Below the pieces are notes generated by a model that was not told the DNA's origin, made no database searches, and saw only the letters and a list, made by a program, of their open reading frames with translations. DNA of 46,529 nt. It comes from Candidatus Thorarchaeota archaeon. GTDB taxonomy: Archaea > Asgardarchaeota > Thorarchaeia > Thorarchaeales > Thorarchaeaceae. Below, in pieces: positions 17,396 to 25,722 of this stretch; the first letter of the stretch is position 1; every line of letters begins with the position of its first letter. The translations under genes and the position numbers were made by a program. The DNA lies in contig JABCTJ010000038.1 in NCBI GenBank assembly GCA_018238375.1, positions 1 through 46,529 on the forward strand. The letters are read 5' to 3'.

Positions 17396-18143
17396 ACTCG
17401 ATGACTTTTGCAGTGGGCCCGTAGACCTTCTCCAAAAGATCAATATCCATCATGTCGCAGGGAGTGCCAACACCAACAACTGTGTTCTTCAGCAGTAACA
17501 CATCTTGGACCAGTGTGTGAATTGGGTTGAGATCGTGTGTGACCATAACTATGCTTACTTCATGCTCATTACGATAATCACCGAGCGCCTCCACAATCAT
17601 GTCTTGACTCTCATGGTCAGTCCCAGCGAGAGGCTCATCCAGCATCAGGATAGGTCCATCACCCGCGAGAGCTCTAGCAACCAACACTCTCTGACGTTGC
17701 CCACCTGAGAGTTCAGGAAAGGGTCGATCCCAGAAGTCTGCCATGTTCACTCTCTTCAGCGACTCCCGAGCCATTTTCTTATCCTTGGAAGATGCGAATC
17801 GTGGCGGCGGCTTCTTCAGCAACCTAGACATCAGTACGATATCTTTGACTTTCAGAGGCACAGAAAGCCCAATACGGTCTCGCTGAGGTACATAACGAAC
17901 AAGCTTTCGTATCTTCTTGCTCTCTCGAACTGAGTCATAACCAAGGACCTTCACTTGTCCCCGAACGGGTTTAATTAGACCCAAAGATGTCTTTAGCAGA
18001 GTACTTTTGCCTGAACCATTTGGTCCGACTATGGCCATGAATGTGGGCGACTCGATGTGAAAATTTACATTGTAGAGAGCTAGCTCTCCGTTGGGGTACT
18101 TCACTGCCAAGTCATTGACTTCGAAAAGGAACTGTTGCTCCAT
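17340..18143 (-). CDS. Metal ABC transporter ATPase (ZnuC type)
   Basis: Energises the adjacent ZnuB-type permease. The ABC landmarks are GPNGSGKSTLLK (Walker A), QRDR in the Q-loop region (VPQRDRIG), LSGGQRQRVLVARAL (signature) and ILMLDEPLAGTD (Walker B). The start ATG at 18143 has a perfect GGAGGT eight bases upstream; the frame runs eleven codons further without support. The C-terminus (YCVTHDSGVDRHH) is histidine-bearing. The gene begins four bases after the stop of the NikR-like gene, so it is cotranscribed with its likely regulator. Confidence 0.93.
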   Translation of the reverse strand: MEQQFLFEVNDLAVKYPNGELALYNVNFHIESPTFMAIVGPNGSGKSTLLKTSLGLIKPVRGQVKVLGYDSVRESKKIRKLVRYVPQRDRIGLSVPLKVKDIVLMSRLLKKPPPRFASSKDKKMARESLKRVNMADFWDRPFPELSGGQRQRVLVARALAGDGPILMLDEPLAGTDHESQDMIVEALGDYRNEHEVSIVMVTHDLNPIHTLVQDVLLLKNTVVGVGTPCDMMDIDLLEKVYGPTAKVIEYAGHRYCVTHDSGVDRHH

Positions 18144-18147
18144 CTTG

Positions 18148-18540
18148 CTATACCTCCACCAGACGCGTCTGCACACTAGCTACATGTTTCTGGCTTCGCA
18201 GCTCATTGGCAAAAGAATACAATTCGTTAGCTTCGCCACTTGCCACTACAACCTCGAAACATCCGCCTTGCGCAGCGTGGGCATGCATGGTTGCTGTTAT
18301 CAACGGGCTATACTTATGCTGCACGCGGTTGCACTGGTCATCCTTACCCCGCTCCCCGTAGACTACAATCATGATTGCAGTGACTTCCCCCTTAGCCTGC
18401 TCGAGGGACTTGTGCTCCGCAAGGAGAGCGTGGAGCGCGTGCCTGATAGCACCTGATCGACTAGGAAACCCAGCATTATTATGAAGCTCATCTAATGCAA
18501 CGAGATCTGACTTGGACATGGAAATAGCCACGATTGGCAA
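18148..18540 (-). CDS. NikR-family nickel-type transcriptional regulator
   Basis: Ribbon-helix-helix repressor with a C-terminal ACT-like metal domain. From the TTG at 18540 the 130-residue protein starts with the beta strand PIVAIS and helices typical of NikR (SDLVALDELHN, SRSGAIRHALHALL). The metal-binding set is H75, H86, H88 and C94, with exactly the spacing of E. coli NikR H76/H87/H89/C95, the square-planar Ni(II) site. I chose the TTG because AGAGGTG lies six bases upstream; the only upstream ATG (18564) lacks a ribosome site. It is first in the operon with the ATPase and permease and divergent from the binding protein, so it probably controls both. Confidence 0.88.
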   Translation of the reverse strand: MPIVAISMSKSDLVALDELHNNAGFPSRSGAIRHALHALLAEHKSLEQAKGEVTAIMIVVYGERGKDDQCNRVQHKYSPLITATMHAHAAQGGCFEVVVASGEANELYSFANELRSQKHVASVQTRLVEV

Positions 18541-18560
18541 GATTAACACCTCTAGATTCT

Positions 18561-18572
18561 GCATTCAAATGC
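18561..18572. promoter_or_regulatory. Candidate operator palindrome in the metal-transport divergent region
   Basis: GCATTCAAATGC (perfect five-base arms around CA), flanked by TTCT and AGAA, lies about 20 bases upstream of the NikR-like start. It is in the right place for autoregulation. Half-site length and spacing do not match the classical E. coli NikR operator, so assignment is tentative. Confidence 0.3.
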
Positions 18573-18612
18573 TCGAGAACCATTCGTTCTATGACCTTTC
18601 ATTTGCAAACAC

Positions 18613-18644
18613 TTAATAATTTGACGCTATGAAGTTAATAATAT
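18613..18644 (+). promoter_or_regulatory. Candidate promoter region of the metal-binding protein gene
   Basis: Two copies of TTAATAAT, 22 bases apart (18613-18620 and 18635-18642), lie upstream of the binding-protein gene. Either could be a TATA box; the first gives a leader long enough to include the GGTGAG ribosome site before the ATG at 18674. The direct repeat itself could also be a regulator site. Confidence 0.4.
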
Positions 18645-18673
18645 GCCCAATTGATACAAACGGGTGAGAAACC

Positions 18674-19732
18674 ATGAAAGTAACTCAAGCGAGAATCCTC
18701 ATGGCTATCCTATTACTGTCCCTGACTGTGATTAGCATAACACCCAGCGCAACTGCTCAAGAAGAGCCAGTACTGAGGGTTGTTGCGTCAATCTCACCAC
18801 TGGCTGGCATTGCGGATGAGATTGGAGGAAACAAAGTGGAAACCTTGGCCCTTTTGCCCGAAGGGGTTGAGCCTCACGTGTTCCAAGTAACAACAGAAAT
18901 CCTCGATGATGCTAACTCTGCGGATTTACTGATTCTTACAGGGCATTTCGACTGGGAAACAGAACTGGCTGATCAAACAGGCAAACCGTACATTACCCTT
19001 AAAGACTACGAAGAATTTGGTGCTGAACTGTCGCCAATGCCAGGAGGAAAAAGCAATTACGCAACTGCACAAGAGCATGAACATGATGACAACCCACATG
19101 CGTATTGGTTGTTGCCAAAGAATGCCATTGCAATCGCCAATGCTACGCGCGACGCTCTTACGGTATTGAGCCCCTCATACTCGGATTACTGGCTGGACAT
19201 GTTCAACGGTTTTCTCCATGACGTGCAGGGGCTTCTAAATCTAATAGCAGAGCTTGATGATGTACATGGTTTCTCGGAGATGCATGTCGTGGTGACATTT
19301 CCCGCAGAGGCATATGTGGCAGAAGCTTTCGGAATAGATGTGGTAGCTGTGCTCCACAAAGGAGAGAACATCTTCATCTCAGGAGGAGAACTGCTAGAGG
19401 TATCGTCTGCGTTGATGAACGGGAGTATCGATCTGATATTCGCCTCCGATATATCGCGACTTCAAGCAGGGGGTGAATTCGCCATTCAGCTATCTCAAGA
19501 CACAGGTTCGAAACTCATATGGCTGCGCGCAGTGTTCTTCACGGGCTTTTCTGATTATGTCGCGACAATGACCTATAATCTTGGAGCGTTGAATAATGGA
19601 CTCGAAGGAACTGCACCTGAATCAGTAGACGGATCGCTCAATCTATTCCTAGTGATGCTCGCAGGGATACTCGGTATACTTGCACTGGCAGAGGGCATCG
19701 TATTAGTTCAGAGAGCGAAAATGGATAAGTAG
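18674..19732 (+). CDS. Metal ABC transporter substrate-binding protein (ZnuA-like), membrane-anchored
   Basis: Extracytoplasmic cluster A-I metal-binding protein, 352 residues. There is an N-terminal signal peptide (hydrophobic 9-26, cleavage near TAQ). Expected ligands seen are H68 (GVEPHVF) and H142 (NPHAYW). H91 lies in GHFDW, and a short acidic-histidine stretch EHEHDDNPH precedes the second ligand. The third canonical histidine, usually H-D-A-x-x-Y, is replaced: the aligned segment reads FPAEAYVAEAFGID. The C-terminus carries a membrane helix (about 325-345) ending in charged residues, so the protein is anchored to the cell surface, as usual in archaea. It is divergent from the NikR-like operon. 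Substrate could be zinc, manganese or, given the regulator, nickel. Confidence 0.88.
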   Translation: MKVTQARILMAILLLSLTVISITPSATAQEEPVLRVVASISPLAGIADEIGGNKVETLALLPEGVEPHVFQVTTEILDDANSADLLILTGHFDWETELADQTGKPYITLKDYEEFGAELSPMPGGKSNYATAQEHEHDDNPHAYWLLPKNAIAIANATRDALTVLSPSYSDYWLDMFNGFLHDVQGLLNLIAELDDVHGFSEMHVVVTFPAEAYVAEAFGIDVVAVLHKGENIFISGGELLEVSSALMNGSIDLIFASDISRLQAGGEFAIQLSQDTGSKLIWLRAVFFTGFSDYVATMTYNLGALNNGLEGTAPESVDGSLNLFLVMLAGILGILALAEGIVLVQRAKMDK

Positions 19733-19738
19733 AAACAA

Positions 19739-20077
19739 TCATGCTCGAATCTTTGTGCCAAGCCGCATGTTGTATACCTTAAACTCCAGTTCGGTCAGCT
19801 CATCTTGGATTTTTCTAAACGCACTATCGAACTCATCGGGACCAATCGTCCCAGCTTTCTTCTCTACTACAAGGGTCTTGAGAGCCTTCTGGCGGTCGTG
19901 TATCTGTTTCTTGAGTTTCTCCCACTCCTCACGGTTGCCATGAATGGATTTCTCCCAACTTCGACTCGCCTCGCTATCTCGCCCCAGTTTCTGCACAACG
20001 TCATTCAAGGACTTCCTGATGGTGTCGGGGTCCTTGTCTTTCTCGGGGTCTTTATTGCTCAATCGGGTCACCAACAC
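19739..20077 (-). CDS. Hypothetical coiled-coil protein
   Basis: A 112-residue, highly charged, all-helical protein. Residues 45-105 form a likely antiparallel or long coiled coil (EEWEKLKKQIHDRQKALKTL, then DEFDSAFRKIQDELTELEFK), with GTIGPDEFD resembling a turn between helices. It has no cysteine or membrane segment. The start may be GTG at 20077 or a nearby GTG/TTG; none has a clear ribosome site. The gene converges with the ZnuA-like gene six bases away. No family is recognised. Confidence 0.6.
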   Translation of the reverse strand: MLVTRLSNKDPEKDKDPDTIRKSLNDVVQKLGRDSEASRSWEKSIHGNREEWEKLKKQIHDRQKALKTLVVEKKAGTIGPDEFDSAFRKIQDELTELEFKVYNMRLGTKIRA

Positions 20078-20146
20078 TGGCTTCTCGCAGTGGTAGTAAT
20101 ATATTCATTGAGATACAGACGAAACCCTAGGAACATGTAATGTGGC

Positions 20147-21070
20147 TTAGCCAATTACGAGCGGGAGGAGGAGCACGAATGGCATGAATAGGAGTGTTCC
20201 CACGGTGACTGTTGTTGCGGCAGTTTCTGCATCAAGTTTGAACCTGTTTGCATAGGTTACAGTCAGCACTGCAGGAGGCATCAATGCTTCTAGGAGAATC
20301 ACTCTTGCAGTTAAGTCGGAGAGGCCTGACACAAACAGTACGGCACCAATAACAGCTGGCACAAGCACTTGACGTATTGAGATGACCTCGATCGCAGATC
20401 TCAAGCCACTGAGAGAGAAACTTGTGCCGACACCGAGTCCAACGACAAACAGAGCCAAGTAGGTCGTCACAGTGCTATTGTATTCAAGCACTGATGTGAT
20501 CTCTGCTGGCAATGTGAATCCAAGGGCGAAAAGAACTGCTGTTAGGCCTGCAGCAAGGAAGGGGGGGAAAAGAACTGCCTTCCGCACAATGGACTTCAAA
20601 TCAGGCGCGCCGCCCCCATAATTGGCGCCTATGAATGATCCGAGTGTAACGAACAGTGCCATTTGGATGATTGCGAAAATAGTCACAATCGCTATCCCAG
20701 CGTCGCCAATAAACATCAACACAAGGGGAATTGGAAGAAACATTGCGTTGTTGAAGGTCACGCACAGGAGAAGCGCGCCACTCTTCGCTTTGTCGAGTGT
20801 ACGTCTGCGAAGGACAACGAGCAAAAGAATGAAACCCAATAGATGTGTCAGCAATCCCAACAAAATCACTGTAGGTAACTCTGTGAGGACGTTTACAGGG
20901 GTCGCAAGCAGTGACTGAAGGATAAGAATTGGCAAAAGGAGATTGATAATCAGCGACGTTGATACCTTAGCCAAATGATCTGCTCTCTTGGTCTTTTGCG
21001 CAACCGCAAATCCAAGCAAAATGAAGACATAGAAGAGACCCATGCGAAGAGCCAGATCTAATGCCTGCAT
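20147..21070 (-). CDS. AEC-family (auxin efflux carrier-like) permease
   Basis: A 307-residue membrane protein with eight to ten hydrophobic helices arranged as two halves with a central loop (FIGANYGGGAPDLKSIVRKAV). Family-like segments are NLLLPILILQSL in helix 2, FNNAMFLPIPLVLMFIG in helix 4, and EALMPPAVLTVTYANRFKLD near the C-terminus, with the helix-breaking prolines typical of AEC transporters. Characterised prokaryotic members export or exchange carboxylates such as malate; the substrate here cannot be told. The ATG has GGTGGTGA six bases upstream. Confidence 0.85.
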   Translation of the reverse strand: MQALDLALRMGLFYVFILLGFAVAQKTKRADHLAKVSTSLIINLLLPILILQSLLATPVNVLTELPTVILLGLLTHLLGFILLLVVLRRRTLDKAKSGALLLCVTFNNAMFLPIPLVLMFIGDAGIAIVTIFAIIQMALFVTLGSFIGANYGGGAPDLKSIVRKAVLFPPFLAAGLTAVLFALGFTLPAEITSVLEYNSTVTTYLALFVVGLGVGTSFSLSGLRSAIEVISIRQVLVPAVIGAVLFVSGLSDLTARVILLEALMPPAVLTVTYANRFKLDAETAATTVTVGTLLFMPFVLLLPLVIG

Positions 21071-21201
21071 TATCGTTCACCACCGGAAAGATTGTCAAGA
21101 AGTAACGAAAGAAGATACCGGAAGGGGATAGGGGAGGGGCCAATCAGACCCACTTATGCCTGAACTCAATTGTACCTCCTGAGCTTTCGAATCGCGGAAA
21201 T

Positions 21202-22518
21202 CTACTTGATATAAGCCACATGCACGCTGCACGAAACACAGGGGTCGTATGAGCGGACGACGGTTTCCAGCTTCTGTGCTATGGTTTTGGAATCGGTTAT
21301 GCCCTGCTCCAGAAGACCCTCTACCATTCTTCTCAGGTCAGCCTCCATCATCGGAAGGTACATAGCTGTTGGAGTGATGATGTTTGCAGCCCTAATTACT
21401 CCGTTCTTGCCAATCTTCAGAGTATATGCCAGCAGTCCGCGAGGAGCCTCGGTAACGCAGACGCCAGTTGCGGCCTTGGTGATCTCAAGCTCCACTCTGC
21501 GCTCATTTGGCTTGATAGAACTAGCCAGCTCGTCTGCTATGATTTCAGCTCTGTGTATGTAATGGACCAACTCTATCGCCTGGGCGAGGTTGTTAGACAG
21601 AGGATTCTTCGCATCGAGATACTCCTCATAGGTCCGAGCTAGAAGCTTGGCTCTTTTTGAAAGCCCATCGTTGAACAGAGTGAACCTAGATAGTGCCCCA
21701 GTCATAAAGGGCTGATCGTTGTAAGCGCCATGTTTCGCAAAGGAGTGTGGAACGACCTTCTCACTGATGCGCATCTGGTATGCTTTTGCCTTGAACTTGC
21801 TACCATCACTAGCCAGTATGGTATCGCCGAACATTGTGTATGTTCCATCAATGGGCTTAAGCGCAAGATGTACTCGCTCAGCTTCGACTTCAGGCCAAAG
21901 AGAGAAGTCCACAAACTGCTCCAGTGCTTCCTCTGCAACGTCATGGAGAGACCTCAGTTTTTGTCGCATCGTTTCCCAAGACTTCTTCGGAGGGATCTTG
22001 CCAAAGCCGCCTATCAAGGCGTTCTCCTGATGGATTGCTCTTGAGCCTATGACGGTTTGAATGTGTGCACCCATGTCCTTGAGAGCGATTGCAGCATTCA
22101 GGATGTCCTTGTGCGCACTTTGCATTGAGAACACATCTGGAAAACCAAGGAAATCCGGAAGAGCAAGGAAGAACAGATGCAGAGTATGGCTCTGGATGAA
22201 GTCGCCAATGTACAGCAACTCGCGCATCTTCATAGTCTGCTCGCTAGGCTCCAAACCCATAGCGTTCTCAGCAGCTAGCACGGAAGTGATTTTGTGGGCG
22301 GCAGCGCAGAATGAACACACTCGGGAAAAGACAGCAACAGCCTCTTCCACATGTTTCCCAACTGCTATCGCCTCGAAGAATCGCGGACCTTCGAAAACGT
22401 TGACGTTGACCACATCCACCTTCTTGCCATCGAGAATGACCTCTATGCCTGCTTTTCCCTCAATTCGAGCAATATGGTCAACAGTGATTGGGTGTGTGAT
22501 CTTCTTTTTGGGCATCAC
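21202..22518 (-). CDS. hydA: [NiFe]-hydrogenase large subunit, group 3b (sulfhydrogenase alpha)
   Basis: Catalytic subunit that splits or forms H2 at a Ni-Fe centre. Both metal-binding pairs are intact: RVCSFC (C68, C71) and DPCVSC (C427, C430). The C-terminus reads DPCVSCSVH then five more residues, the expected site for maturation cleavage after H433. The gene order hydB-hydG-hydD-hydA and the partner types match the soluble NADP-linked hydrogenase I of Pyrococcus furiosus. Translation starts at GTG 22518 or, with better spacing to GGAGG, at ATG 22515; the gene overlaps the hydD stop. No hyp maturation gene or endopeptidase is in the window. Confidence 0.93.
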   Translation of the reverse strand: MMPKKKITHPITVDHIARIEGKAGIEVILDGKKVDVVNVNVFEGPRFFEAIAVGKHVEEAVAVFSRVCSFCAAAHKITSVLAAENAMGLEPSEQTMKMRELLYIGDFIQSHTLHLFFLALPDFLGFPDVFSMQSAHKDILNAAIALKDMGAHIQTVIGSRAIHQENALIGGFGKIPPKKSWETMRQKLRSLHDVAEEALEQFVDFSLWPEVEAERVHLALKPIDGTYTMFGDTILASDGSKFKAKAYQMRISEKVVPHSFAKHGAYNDQPFMTGALSRFTLFNDGLSKRAKLLARTYEEYLDAKNPLSNNLAQAIELVHYIHRAEIIADELASSIKPNERRVELEITKAATGVCVTEAPRGLLAYTLKIGKNGVIRAANIITPTAMYLPMMEADLRRMVEGLLEQGITDSKTIAQKLETVVRSYDPCVSCSVHVAYIK

Positions 22519-23360
22519 TTCTTCCTCCCGAATGCTTTTTCCAGTCGCTCTTCGAGGTTCTTATCGAAGGAGCAAAATATCTTCATACGTTCCCGTATGT
22601 AATCCTTTGAGTAACCCTTGTTCCTGAATGTGATTGCCAGTGAATCAAACCATGAATTGTCATGAGGCACTGGACCCCTACAGCCTATGCAAGGAACACC
22701 AAAGCTTGGACATCGCGCCTTGCATCCTGCCACCGTGACTGGACCTAAGCAAGGAGCATCTCGTTCAATCAGTATGCACGGATTGCCCTCAAGGCGACAC
22801 TCGGCGCACACAGGATAATCAATTTCTTCAGGATACGAGCCAAAGAGAAACGTGCTCAAGAAGTACATTATCTCATCTTCTTCTGGAGGACAACCGGGAA
22901 GAAAATAGTCGACTTTCACGTAGGAATCAATCGGAGCAGCCTGCAAGCCCTTGTACTTGATCTTGGAATCGCCGTAGACTGATGCATAGAGTTCGTCGTA
23001 GCTAAGGTCGCCTTCAGACCAGCTCTGAACGCCACCGTTCACTGCACATGCGCCTATGGCGACTAGCACCTTCGCGTTCTTTCTGACCTCTTTCAATTCC
23101 TCAAGGTCTTTCTCAGTGGAAACCGAGCCTTCGACAAAGGCGATGTCAACTGGTTCATGCAGAGAACTCTTGCTTGAAACCATGTAGAAACACTTGAAGT
23201 CCACAAGGTTTGCTACCTCCATAATTTTCTCGACCGTGGCCATAACAAGCTGACAACCATAGCATGATGTGAGAACGTATACACCTACCGTGGCTCTGCA
23301 GACATCTCTGCACTCCTCGATTATCTCATGGTCGGGAAGTGTCATCTTCGAGCGTTCCAT
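22515..23360 (-). CDS. hydD: [NiFe]-hydrogenase small subunit, group 3b (delta)
   Basis: Electron-transfer small subunit of 281 residues that carries iron-sulfur clusters next to the Ni-Fe site. The proximal-cluster ligands begin with TSCYGC (C33, C36), then GACAVNGG and LPGCPP. A C-terminal run of cysteines (CAEC, CILI, CLGP, CKARC, CIGC) would hold further clusters. The ATG overlaps the hydG stop by one base; the stop overlaps the hydA start. It acts with HydA as the hydrogenase core. Confidence 0.92.
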   Translation of the reverse strand: MERSKMTLPDHEIIEECRDVCRATVGVYVLTSCYGCQLVMATVEKIMEVANLVDFKCFYMVSSKSSLHEPVDIAFVEGSVSTEKDLEELKEVRKNAKVLVAIGACAVNGGVQSWSEGDLSYDELYASVYGDSKIKYKGLQAAPIDSYVKVDYFLPGCPPEEDEIMYFLSTFLFGSYPEEIDYPVCAECRLEGNPCILIERDAPCLGPVTVAGCKARCPSFGVPCIGCRGPVPHDNSWFDSLAITFRNKGYSKDYIRERMKIFCSFDKNLEERLEKAFGRKK

Positions 23361-24220
23361 TAGATCAACCCCGGAATGCTGATGATGTCATAATAATCGA
23401 ACACCGGCCCGTCCTTGCAGGCATACTTCCACGACGTGGCTGTGCCGAGGTTGCAGTGTCCACACTTGCCAACCCCACACTTCATGCGACGTTCAAGATT
23501 AACGAAAATGTACCGTGGGTCATAGCCTAGTGTAATCATCTGTTCGAACATTGACTTGTACATGCGAGGCGGCCCGCAAAGCGCGGCTGTGCACTTCTTG
23601 GAGTCAACATTCACTTTATCCAAATGCGTTGGTGCGCGTCCCGTCAAACCACCCCAGTCAGGGTCTCTAGTAGCAGTCTGAATGATCTCAATATTCTCAG
23701 CTGTTGCGATATCTCTCATTGCCCTCAGCTCTTTTGCAAAGAGCAAATCCTTGCCCAGCTTCGAGCTGTTGATGATTGTGATGTTGCCAAACAACCAGCG
23801 GTTGTCTAATGCGTAGAGGAAGACCGACCTGAGCGGGGCCATGCCGAGTCCAGCAGCTACGAGGAGTAGGTCTCTATCGTAGAATCGGTCCATTGGAAAG
23901 CCATTCCCATAGGGCCCCCGAATCCGCACCAAATCACCAGGCTTGAGCTTGTGAATCTCAGAGGTAACACGACCCGCCTCGCGAATGCAGAGCTCAAAGA
24001 ATCCCATCCTTCTAGCAGAGGAGCAGATTGAGATTGGTACTTCTCCATGCCCAAGGAGTGAGAGCTCTACAAACTGACCAGGCATGAACCGCCAGGACTG
24101 AGCTATCTCTGAATCATCAAAACGAAACAGGAAGAGCTTCTCGTGTTCAGTAAGGTCGTACACTCTCAAGAGACGACACTTGTGGGTTTCGTAGGTTTTC
24201 ATTGGGTCGGGTTTCGACAT
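23360..24220 (-). CDS. hydG: Group 3b hydrogenase gamma subunit, FAD/NAD(P)-binding diaphorase
   Basis: Ferredoxin-reductase-like subunit (286 residues) that passes electrons between the hydrogenase and NAD(P)H. The FAD domain covers roughly 1-110 (MPGQFVELSL; GEVPISICS in the flavin-binding position). The nucleotide domain begins at LLVAAGLGMAPLRS. A C-terminal 2Fe-2S motif reads CGVGKCGHC...ACKDGPVF. It is translated directly after hydB with no gap. NADP versus NAD preference cannot be decided by eye. Confidence 0.92.
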   Translation of the reverse strand: MSKPDPMKTYETHKCRLLRVYDLTEHEKLFLFRFDDSEIAQSWRFMPGQFVELSLLGHGEVPISICSSARRMGFFELCIREAGRVTSEIHKLKPGDLVRIRGPYGNGFPMDRFYDRDLLLVAAGLGMAPLRSVFLYALDNRWLFGNITIINSSKLGKDLLFAKELRAMRDIATAENIEIIQTATRDPDWGGLTGRAPTHLDKVNVDSKKCTAALCGPPRMYKSMFEQMITLGYDPRYIFVNLERRMKCGVGKCGHCNLGTATSWKYACKDGPVFDYYDIISIPGLI

Positions 24221-25249
24221 CTAAGCTCCGCCTCCAGTTCCGTAGACTTCTAGCAGGTTTTCCTTGAATTGGATGTCTGCTGGGCAGAAATACGTACATC
24301 TGCCGCAACCTACGCAATATGAGGTTGTGGTGGTTTCGCAGTAAGCATTCTTGCACTGGTAGCGATTGAGGAAACGATCCTTTTTTGTTGGTCTGAAGTT
24401 GTGACCGCCCGCCACAAGCCCGTGCGACCTGAATTGGCAGGAATCCCAGAACCGGATACGCTCGCCCCCAGTCCCATCAAGAGTTGGCAGGTCTTTGACC
24501 TCATAGCAACGGCATGTCGGGCACGTAAGTGTGCAATTGCCACAACCAAGGCACTTGTCGCTCTCGCGCATGTACATGGGATGGTCGAGGTGCAATTCAA
24601 GACGATATCTCATGTCATCCCAGTTCCCTTGAACCGTGAACATGGACCTCCGTTTAGCCTCGAACTTTGCGAAGTTATCCTTATCATCGCTTGAAATTTC
24701 TTTGAAGTATTCCGGCGAGTTCTCGATTAGTTTGTGTCCGGTCACTGTTCCCACACGAACTAGATAGCCGTCAGGGAGTGGATGTAGGAAGAGATCGAAG
24801 CCTGCATCAACGAAATCAGTGCGGCGCACGCTGCAGAAACAATACTCATCAGGAAGGCAGGAGAGTCCAATGATTATTCCATTCTCTCTTCGAATCTGAT
24901 AGTAGGGGTCTGGTAGATCGTCAATGAAACGCGAGTCCATGATGCGCAGACCCACAATATCGCAAGCATGCACGCCGAAGAGTATAATGCGGTCTCCTGT
25001 GGGCAACGTTTCATGAATCTCAACATTAGCTGTGTCAAACGTGAAAACGGTCTCTCGCTCTGGGAAGAAGAATTTTCTTGGGGGAGTTATCGTCCGGTTG
25101 TACTCGAACTCCACCTCTTTGACATCGCCAATCTCTCTGAAGTCGTAAAATTTCTCTGAGATTTTCTTAGGCCCATAGAGAATCCCCATGGACTTCAATC
25201 GCTCAAGGAACTCGCAGACCTTTTCTTTTGGGAGCTTTACGTAGCGCAT
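24221..25249 (-). CDS. hydB: Group 3b hydrogenase beta subunit, 4Fe-4S protein
   Basis: Iron-sulfur subunit wiring the hydrogenase core to HydG. Two 4Fe-4S motifs are visible: [14 protein letters not shown] and [14 protein letters not shown], with the conserved block [20 protein letters not shown] between them. A further cysteine stretch CLPDEYCFC lies near the middle. I start it at ATG 25249 ([10 protein letters not shown]), identical to the start of the Pyrococcus protein and with GGGGTG nine bases upstream; the frame extends four codons to a GTG. It is the first gene of hydBGDA. Confidence 0.93.
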   Translation of the reverse strand: MRYVKLPKEKVCEFLERLKSMGILYGPKKISEKFYDFREIGDVKEVEFEYNRTITPPRKFFFPERETVFTFDTANVEIHETLPTGDRIILFGVHACDIVGLRIMDSRFIDDLPDPYYQIRRENGIIIGLSCLPDEYCFCSVRRTDFVDAGFDLFLHPLPDGYLVRVGTVTGHKLIENSPEYFKEISSDDKDNFAKFEAKRRSMFTVQGNWDDMRYRLELHLDHPMYMRESDKCLGCGNCTLTCPTCRCYEVKDLPTLDGTGGERIRFWDSCQFRSHGLVAGGHNFRPTKKDRFLNRYQCKNAYCETTTTSYCVGCGRCTYFCPADIQFKENLLEVYGTGGGA

Positions 25250-25298
25250 CTGTCCAGACACCCCATACCAGATGATGACGCGGTTTGCGCCAAGGAGT

Positions 25299-25311
25299 AT
25301 GTAATAAGAAT
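25299..25311 (-). promoter_or_regulatory. Candidate promoter for hydBGDA
   Basis: On the minus strand TTCTTATTACATA lies about 50 bases before the hydB ATG. A TATA box here would start transcription about 25 bases upstream of the gene, leaving room for the GGGGTG ribosome site. Assigned by eye. Confidence 0.4.
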
Positions 25312-25338
25312 GAGGATATGGACTGTTTATTTGAATTG

Positions 25339-25388
25339 TTCCTAACCTAGGAATCCAAACCTAATGAAAAAAACAGGAGGAATCCTGT
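25339..25388. repeat. Two adjacent short inverted repeats between hydB and the plus-strand gene
   Basis: TTCCTA-ACC-TAGGAA occupies 25339-25353 and ACAGGA-GGAA-TCCTGT occupies 25373-25388. Both have perfect six-base arms and their arm starts are 34 bases apart. They lie upstream of the hydB promoter candidate, 90 to 140 bases from hydB, as paired operator sites would. They could also be hairpins. Confidence 0.4.
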
Positions 25389-25722
25389 GAGTAACGAAAT
25401 CGTGTGAAGGAACCCTTTTATCACATGAAACTATCTGGTGAAACATATTCTAGTGTTTGATGATGAGATAATCGACCGTTCACGTCTCGGCGAATCAAGG
25501 GAGTAAACAAACCCTGGTAGATGAGTTGGCGTGGCCTTTTTTGTGTCGAGAGTTGGGATTGGATTTCCAAGATCGTTCAAGTGCTATGCAACCGTTGCCA
25601 ATCCTTGGCCCCTTGCAGGACAATGAATGTCAGGCCTTTGCACCAAGCTCGCAAGACCGCTCTATTCTCACCGAGCGAGCTAGGAGAAGCTGGAAAGAAA
25701 GGTAGTGTAGGAAGATGGACGT

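Larger units (their letters stand above)
25262..25722. other. Non-coding stretch between hydB and the IPCT/CDP-alcohol transferase gene
   Basis: It holds the hydBGDA promoter candidate and the two inverted repeats. A plus-strand CTTTTATC near 25415 could serve as a TATA box, but lies far from the next gene. The right half (25521-25722) is open in one plus frame, yet its translation looks like no protein I know and it runs out of frame into the next gene. No tRNA or other RNA gene is evident. Confidence 0.5.
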
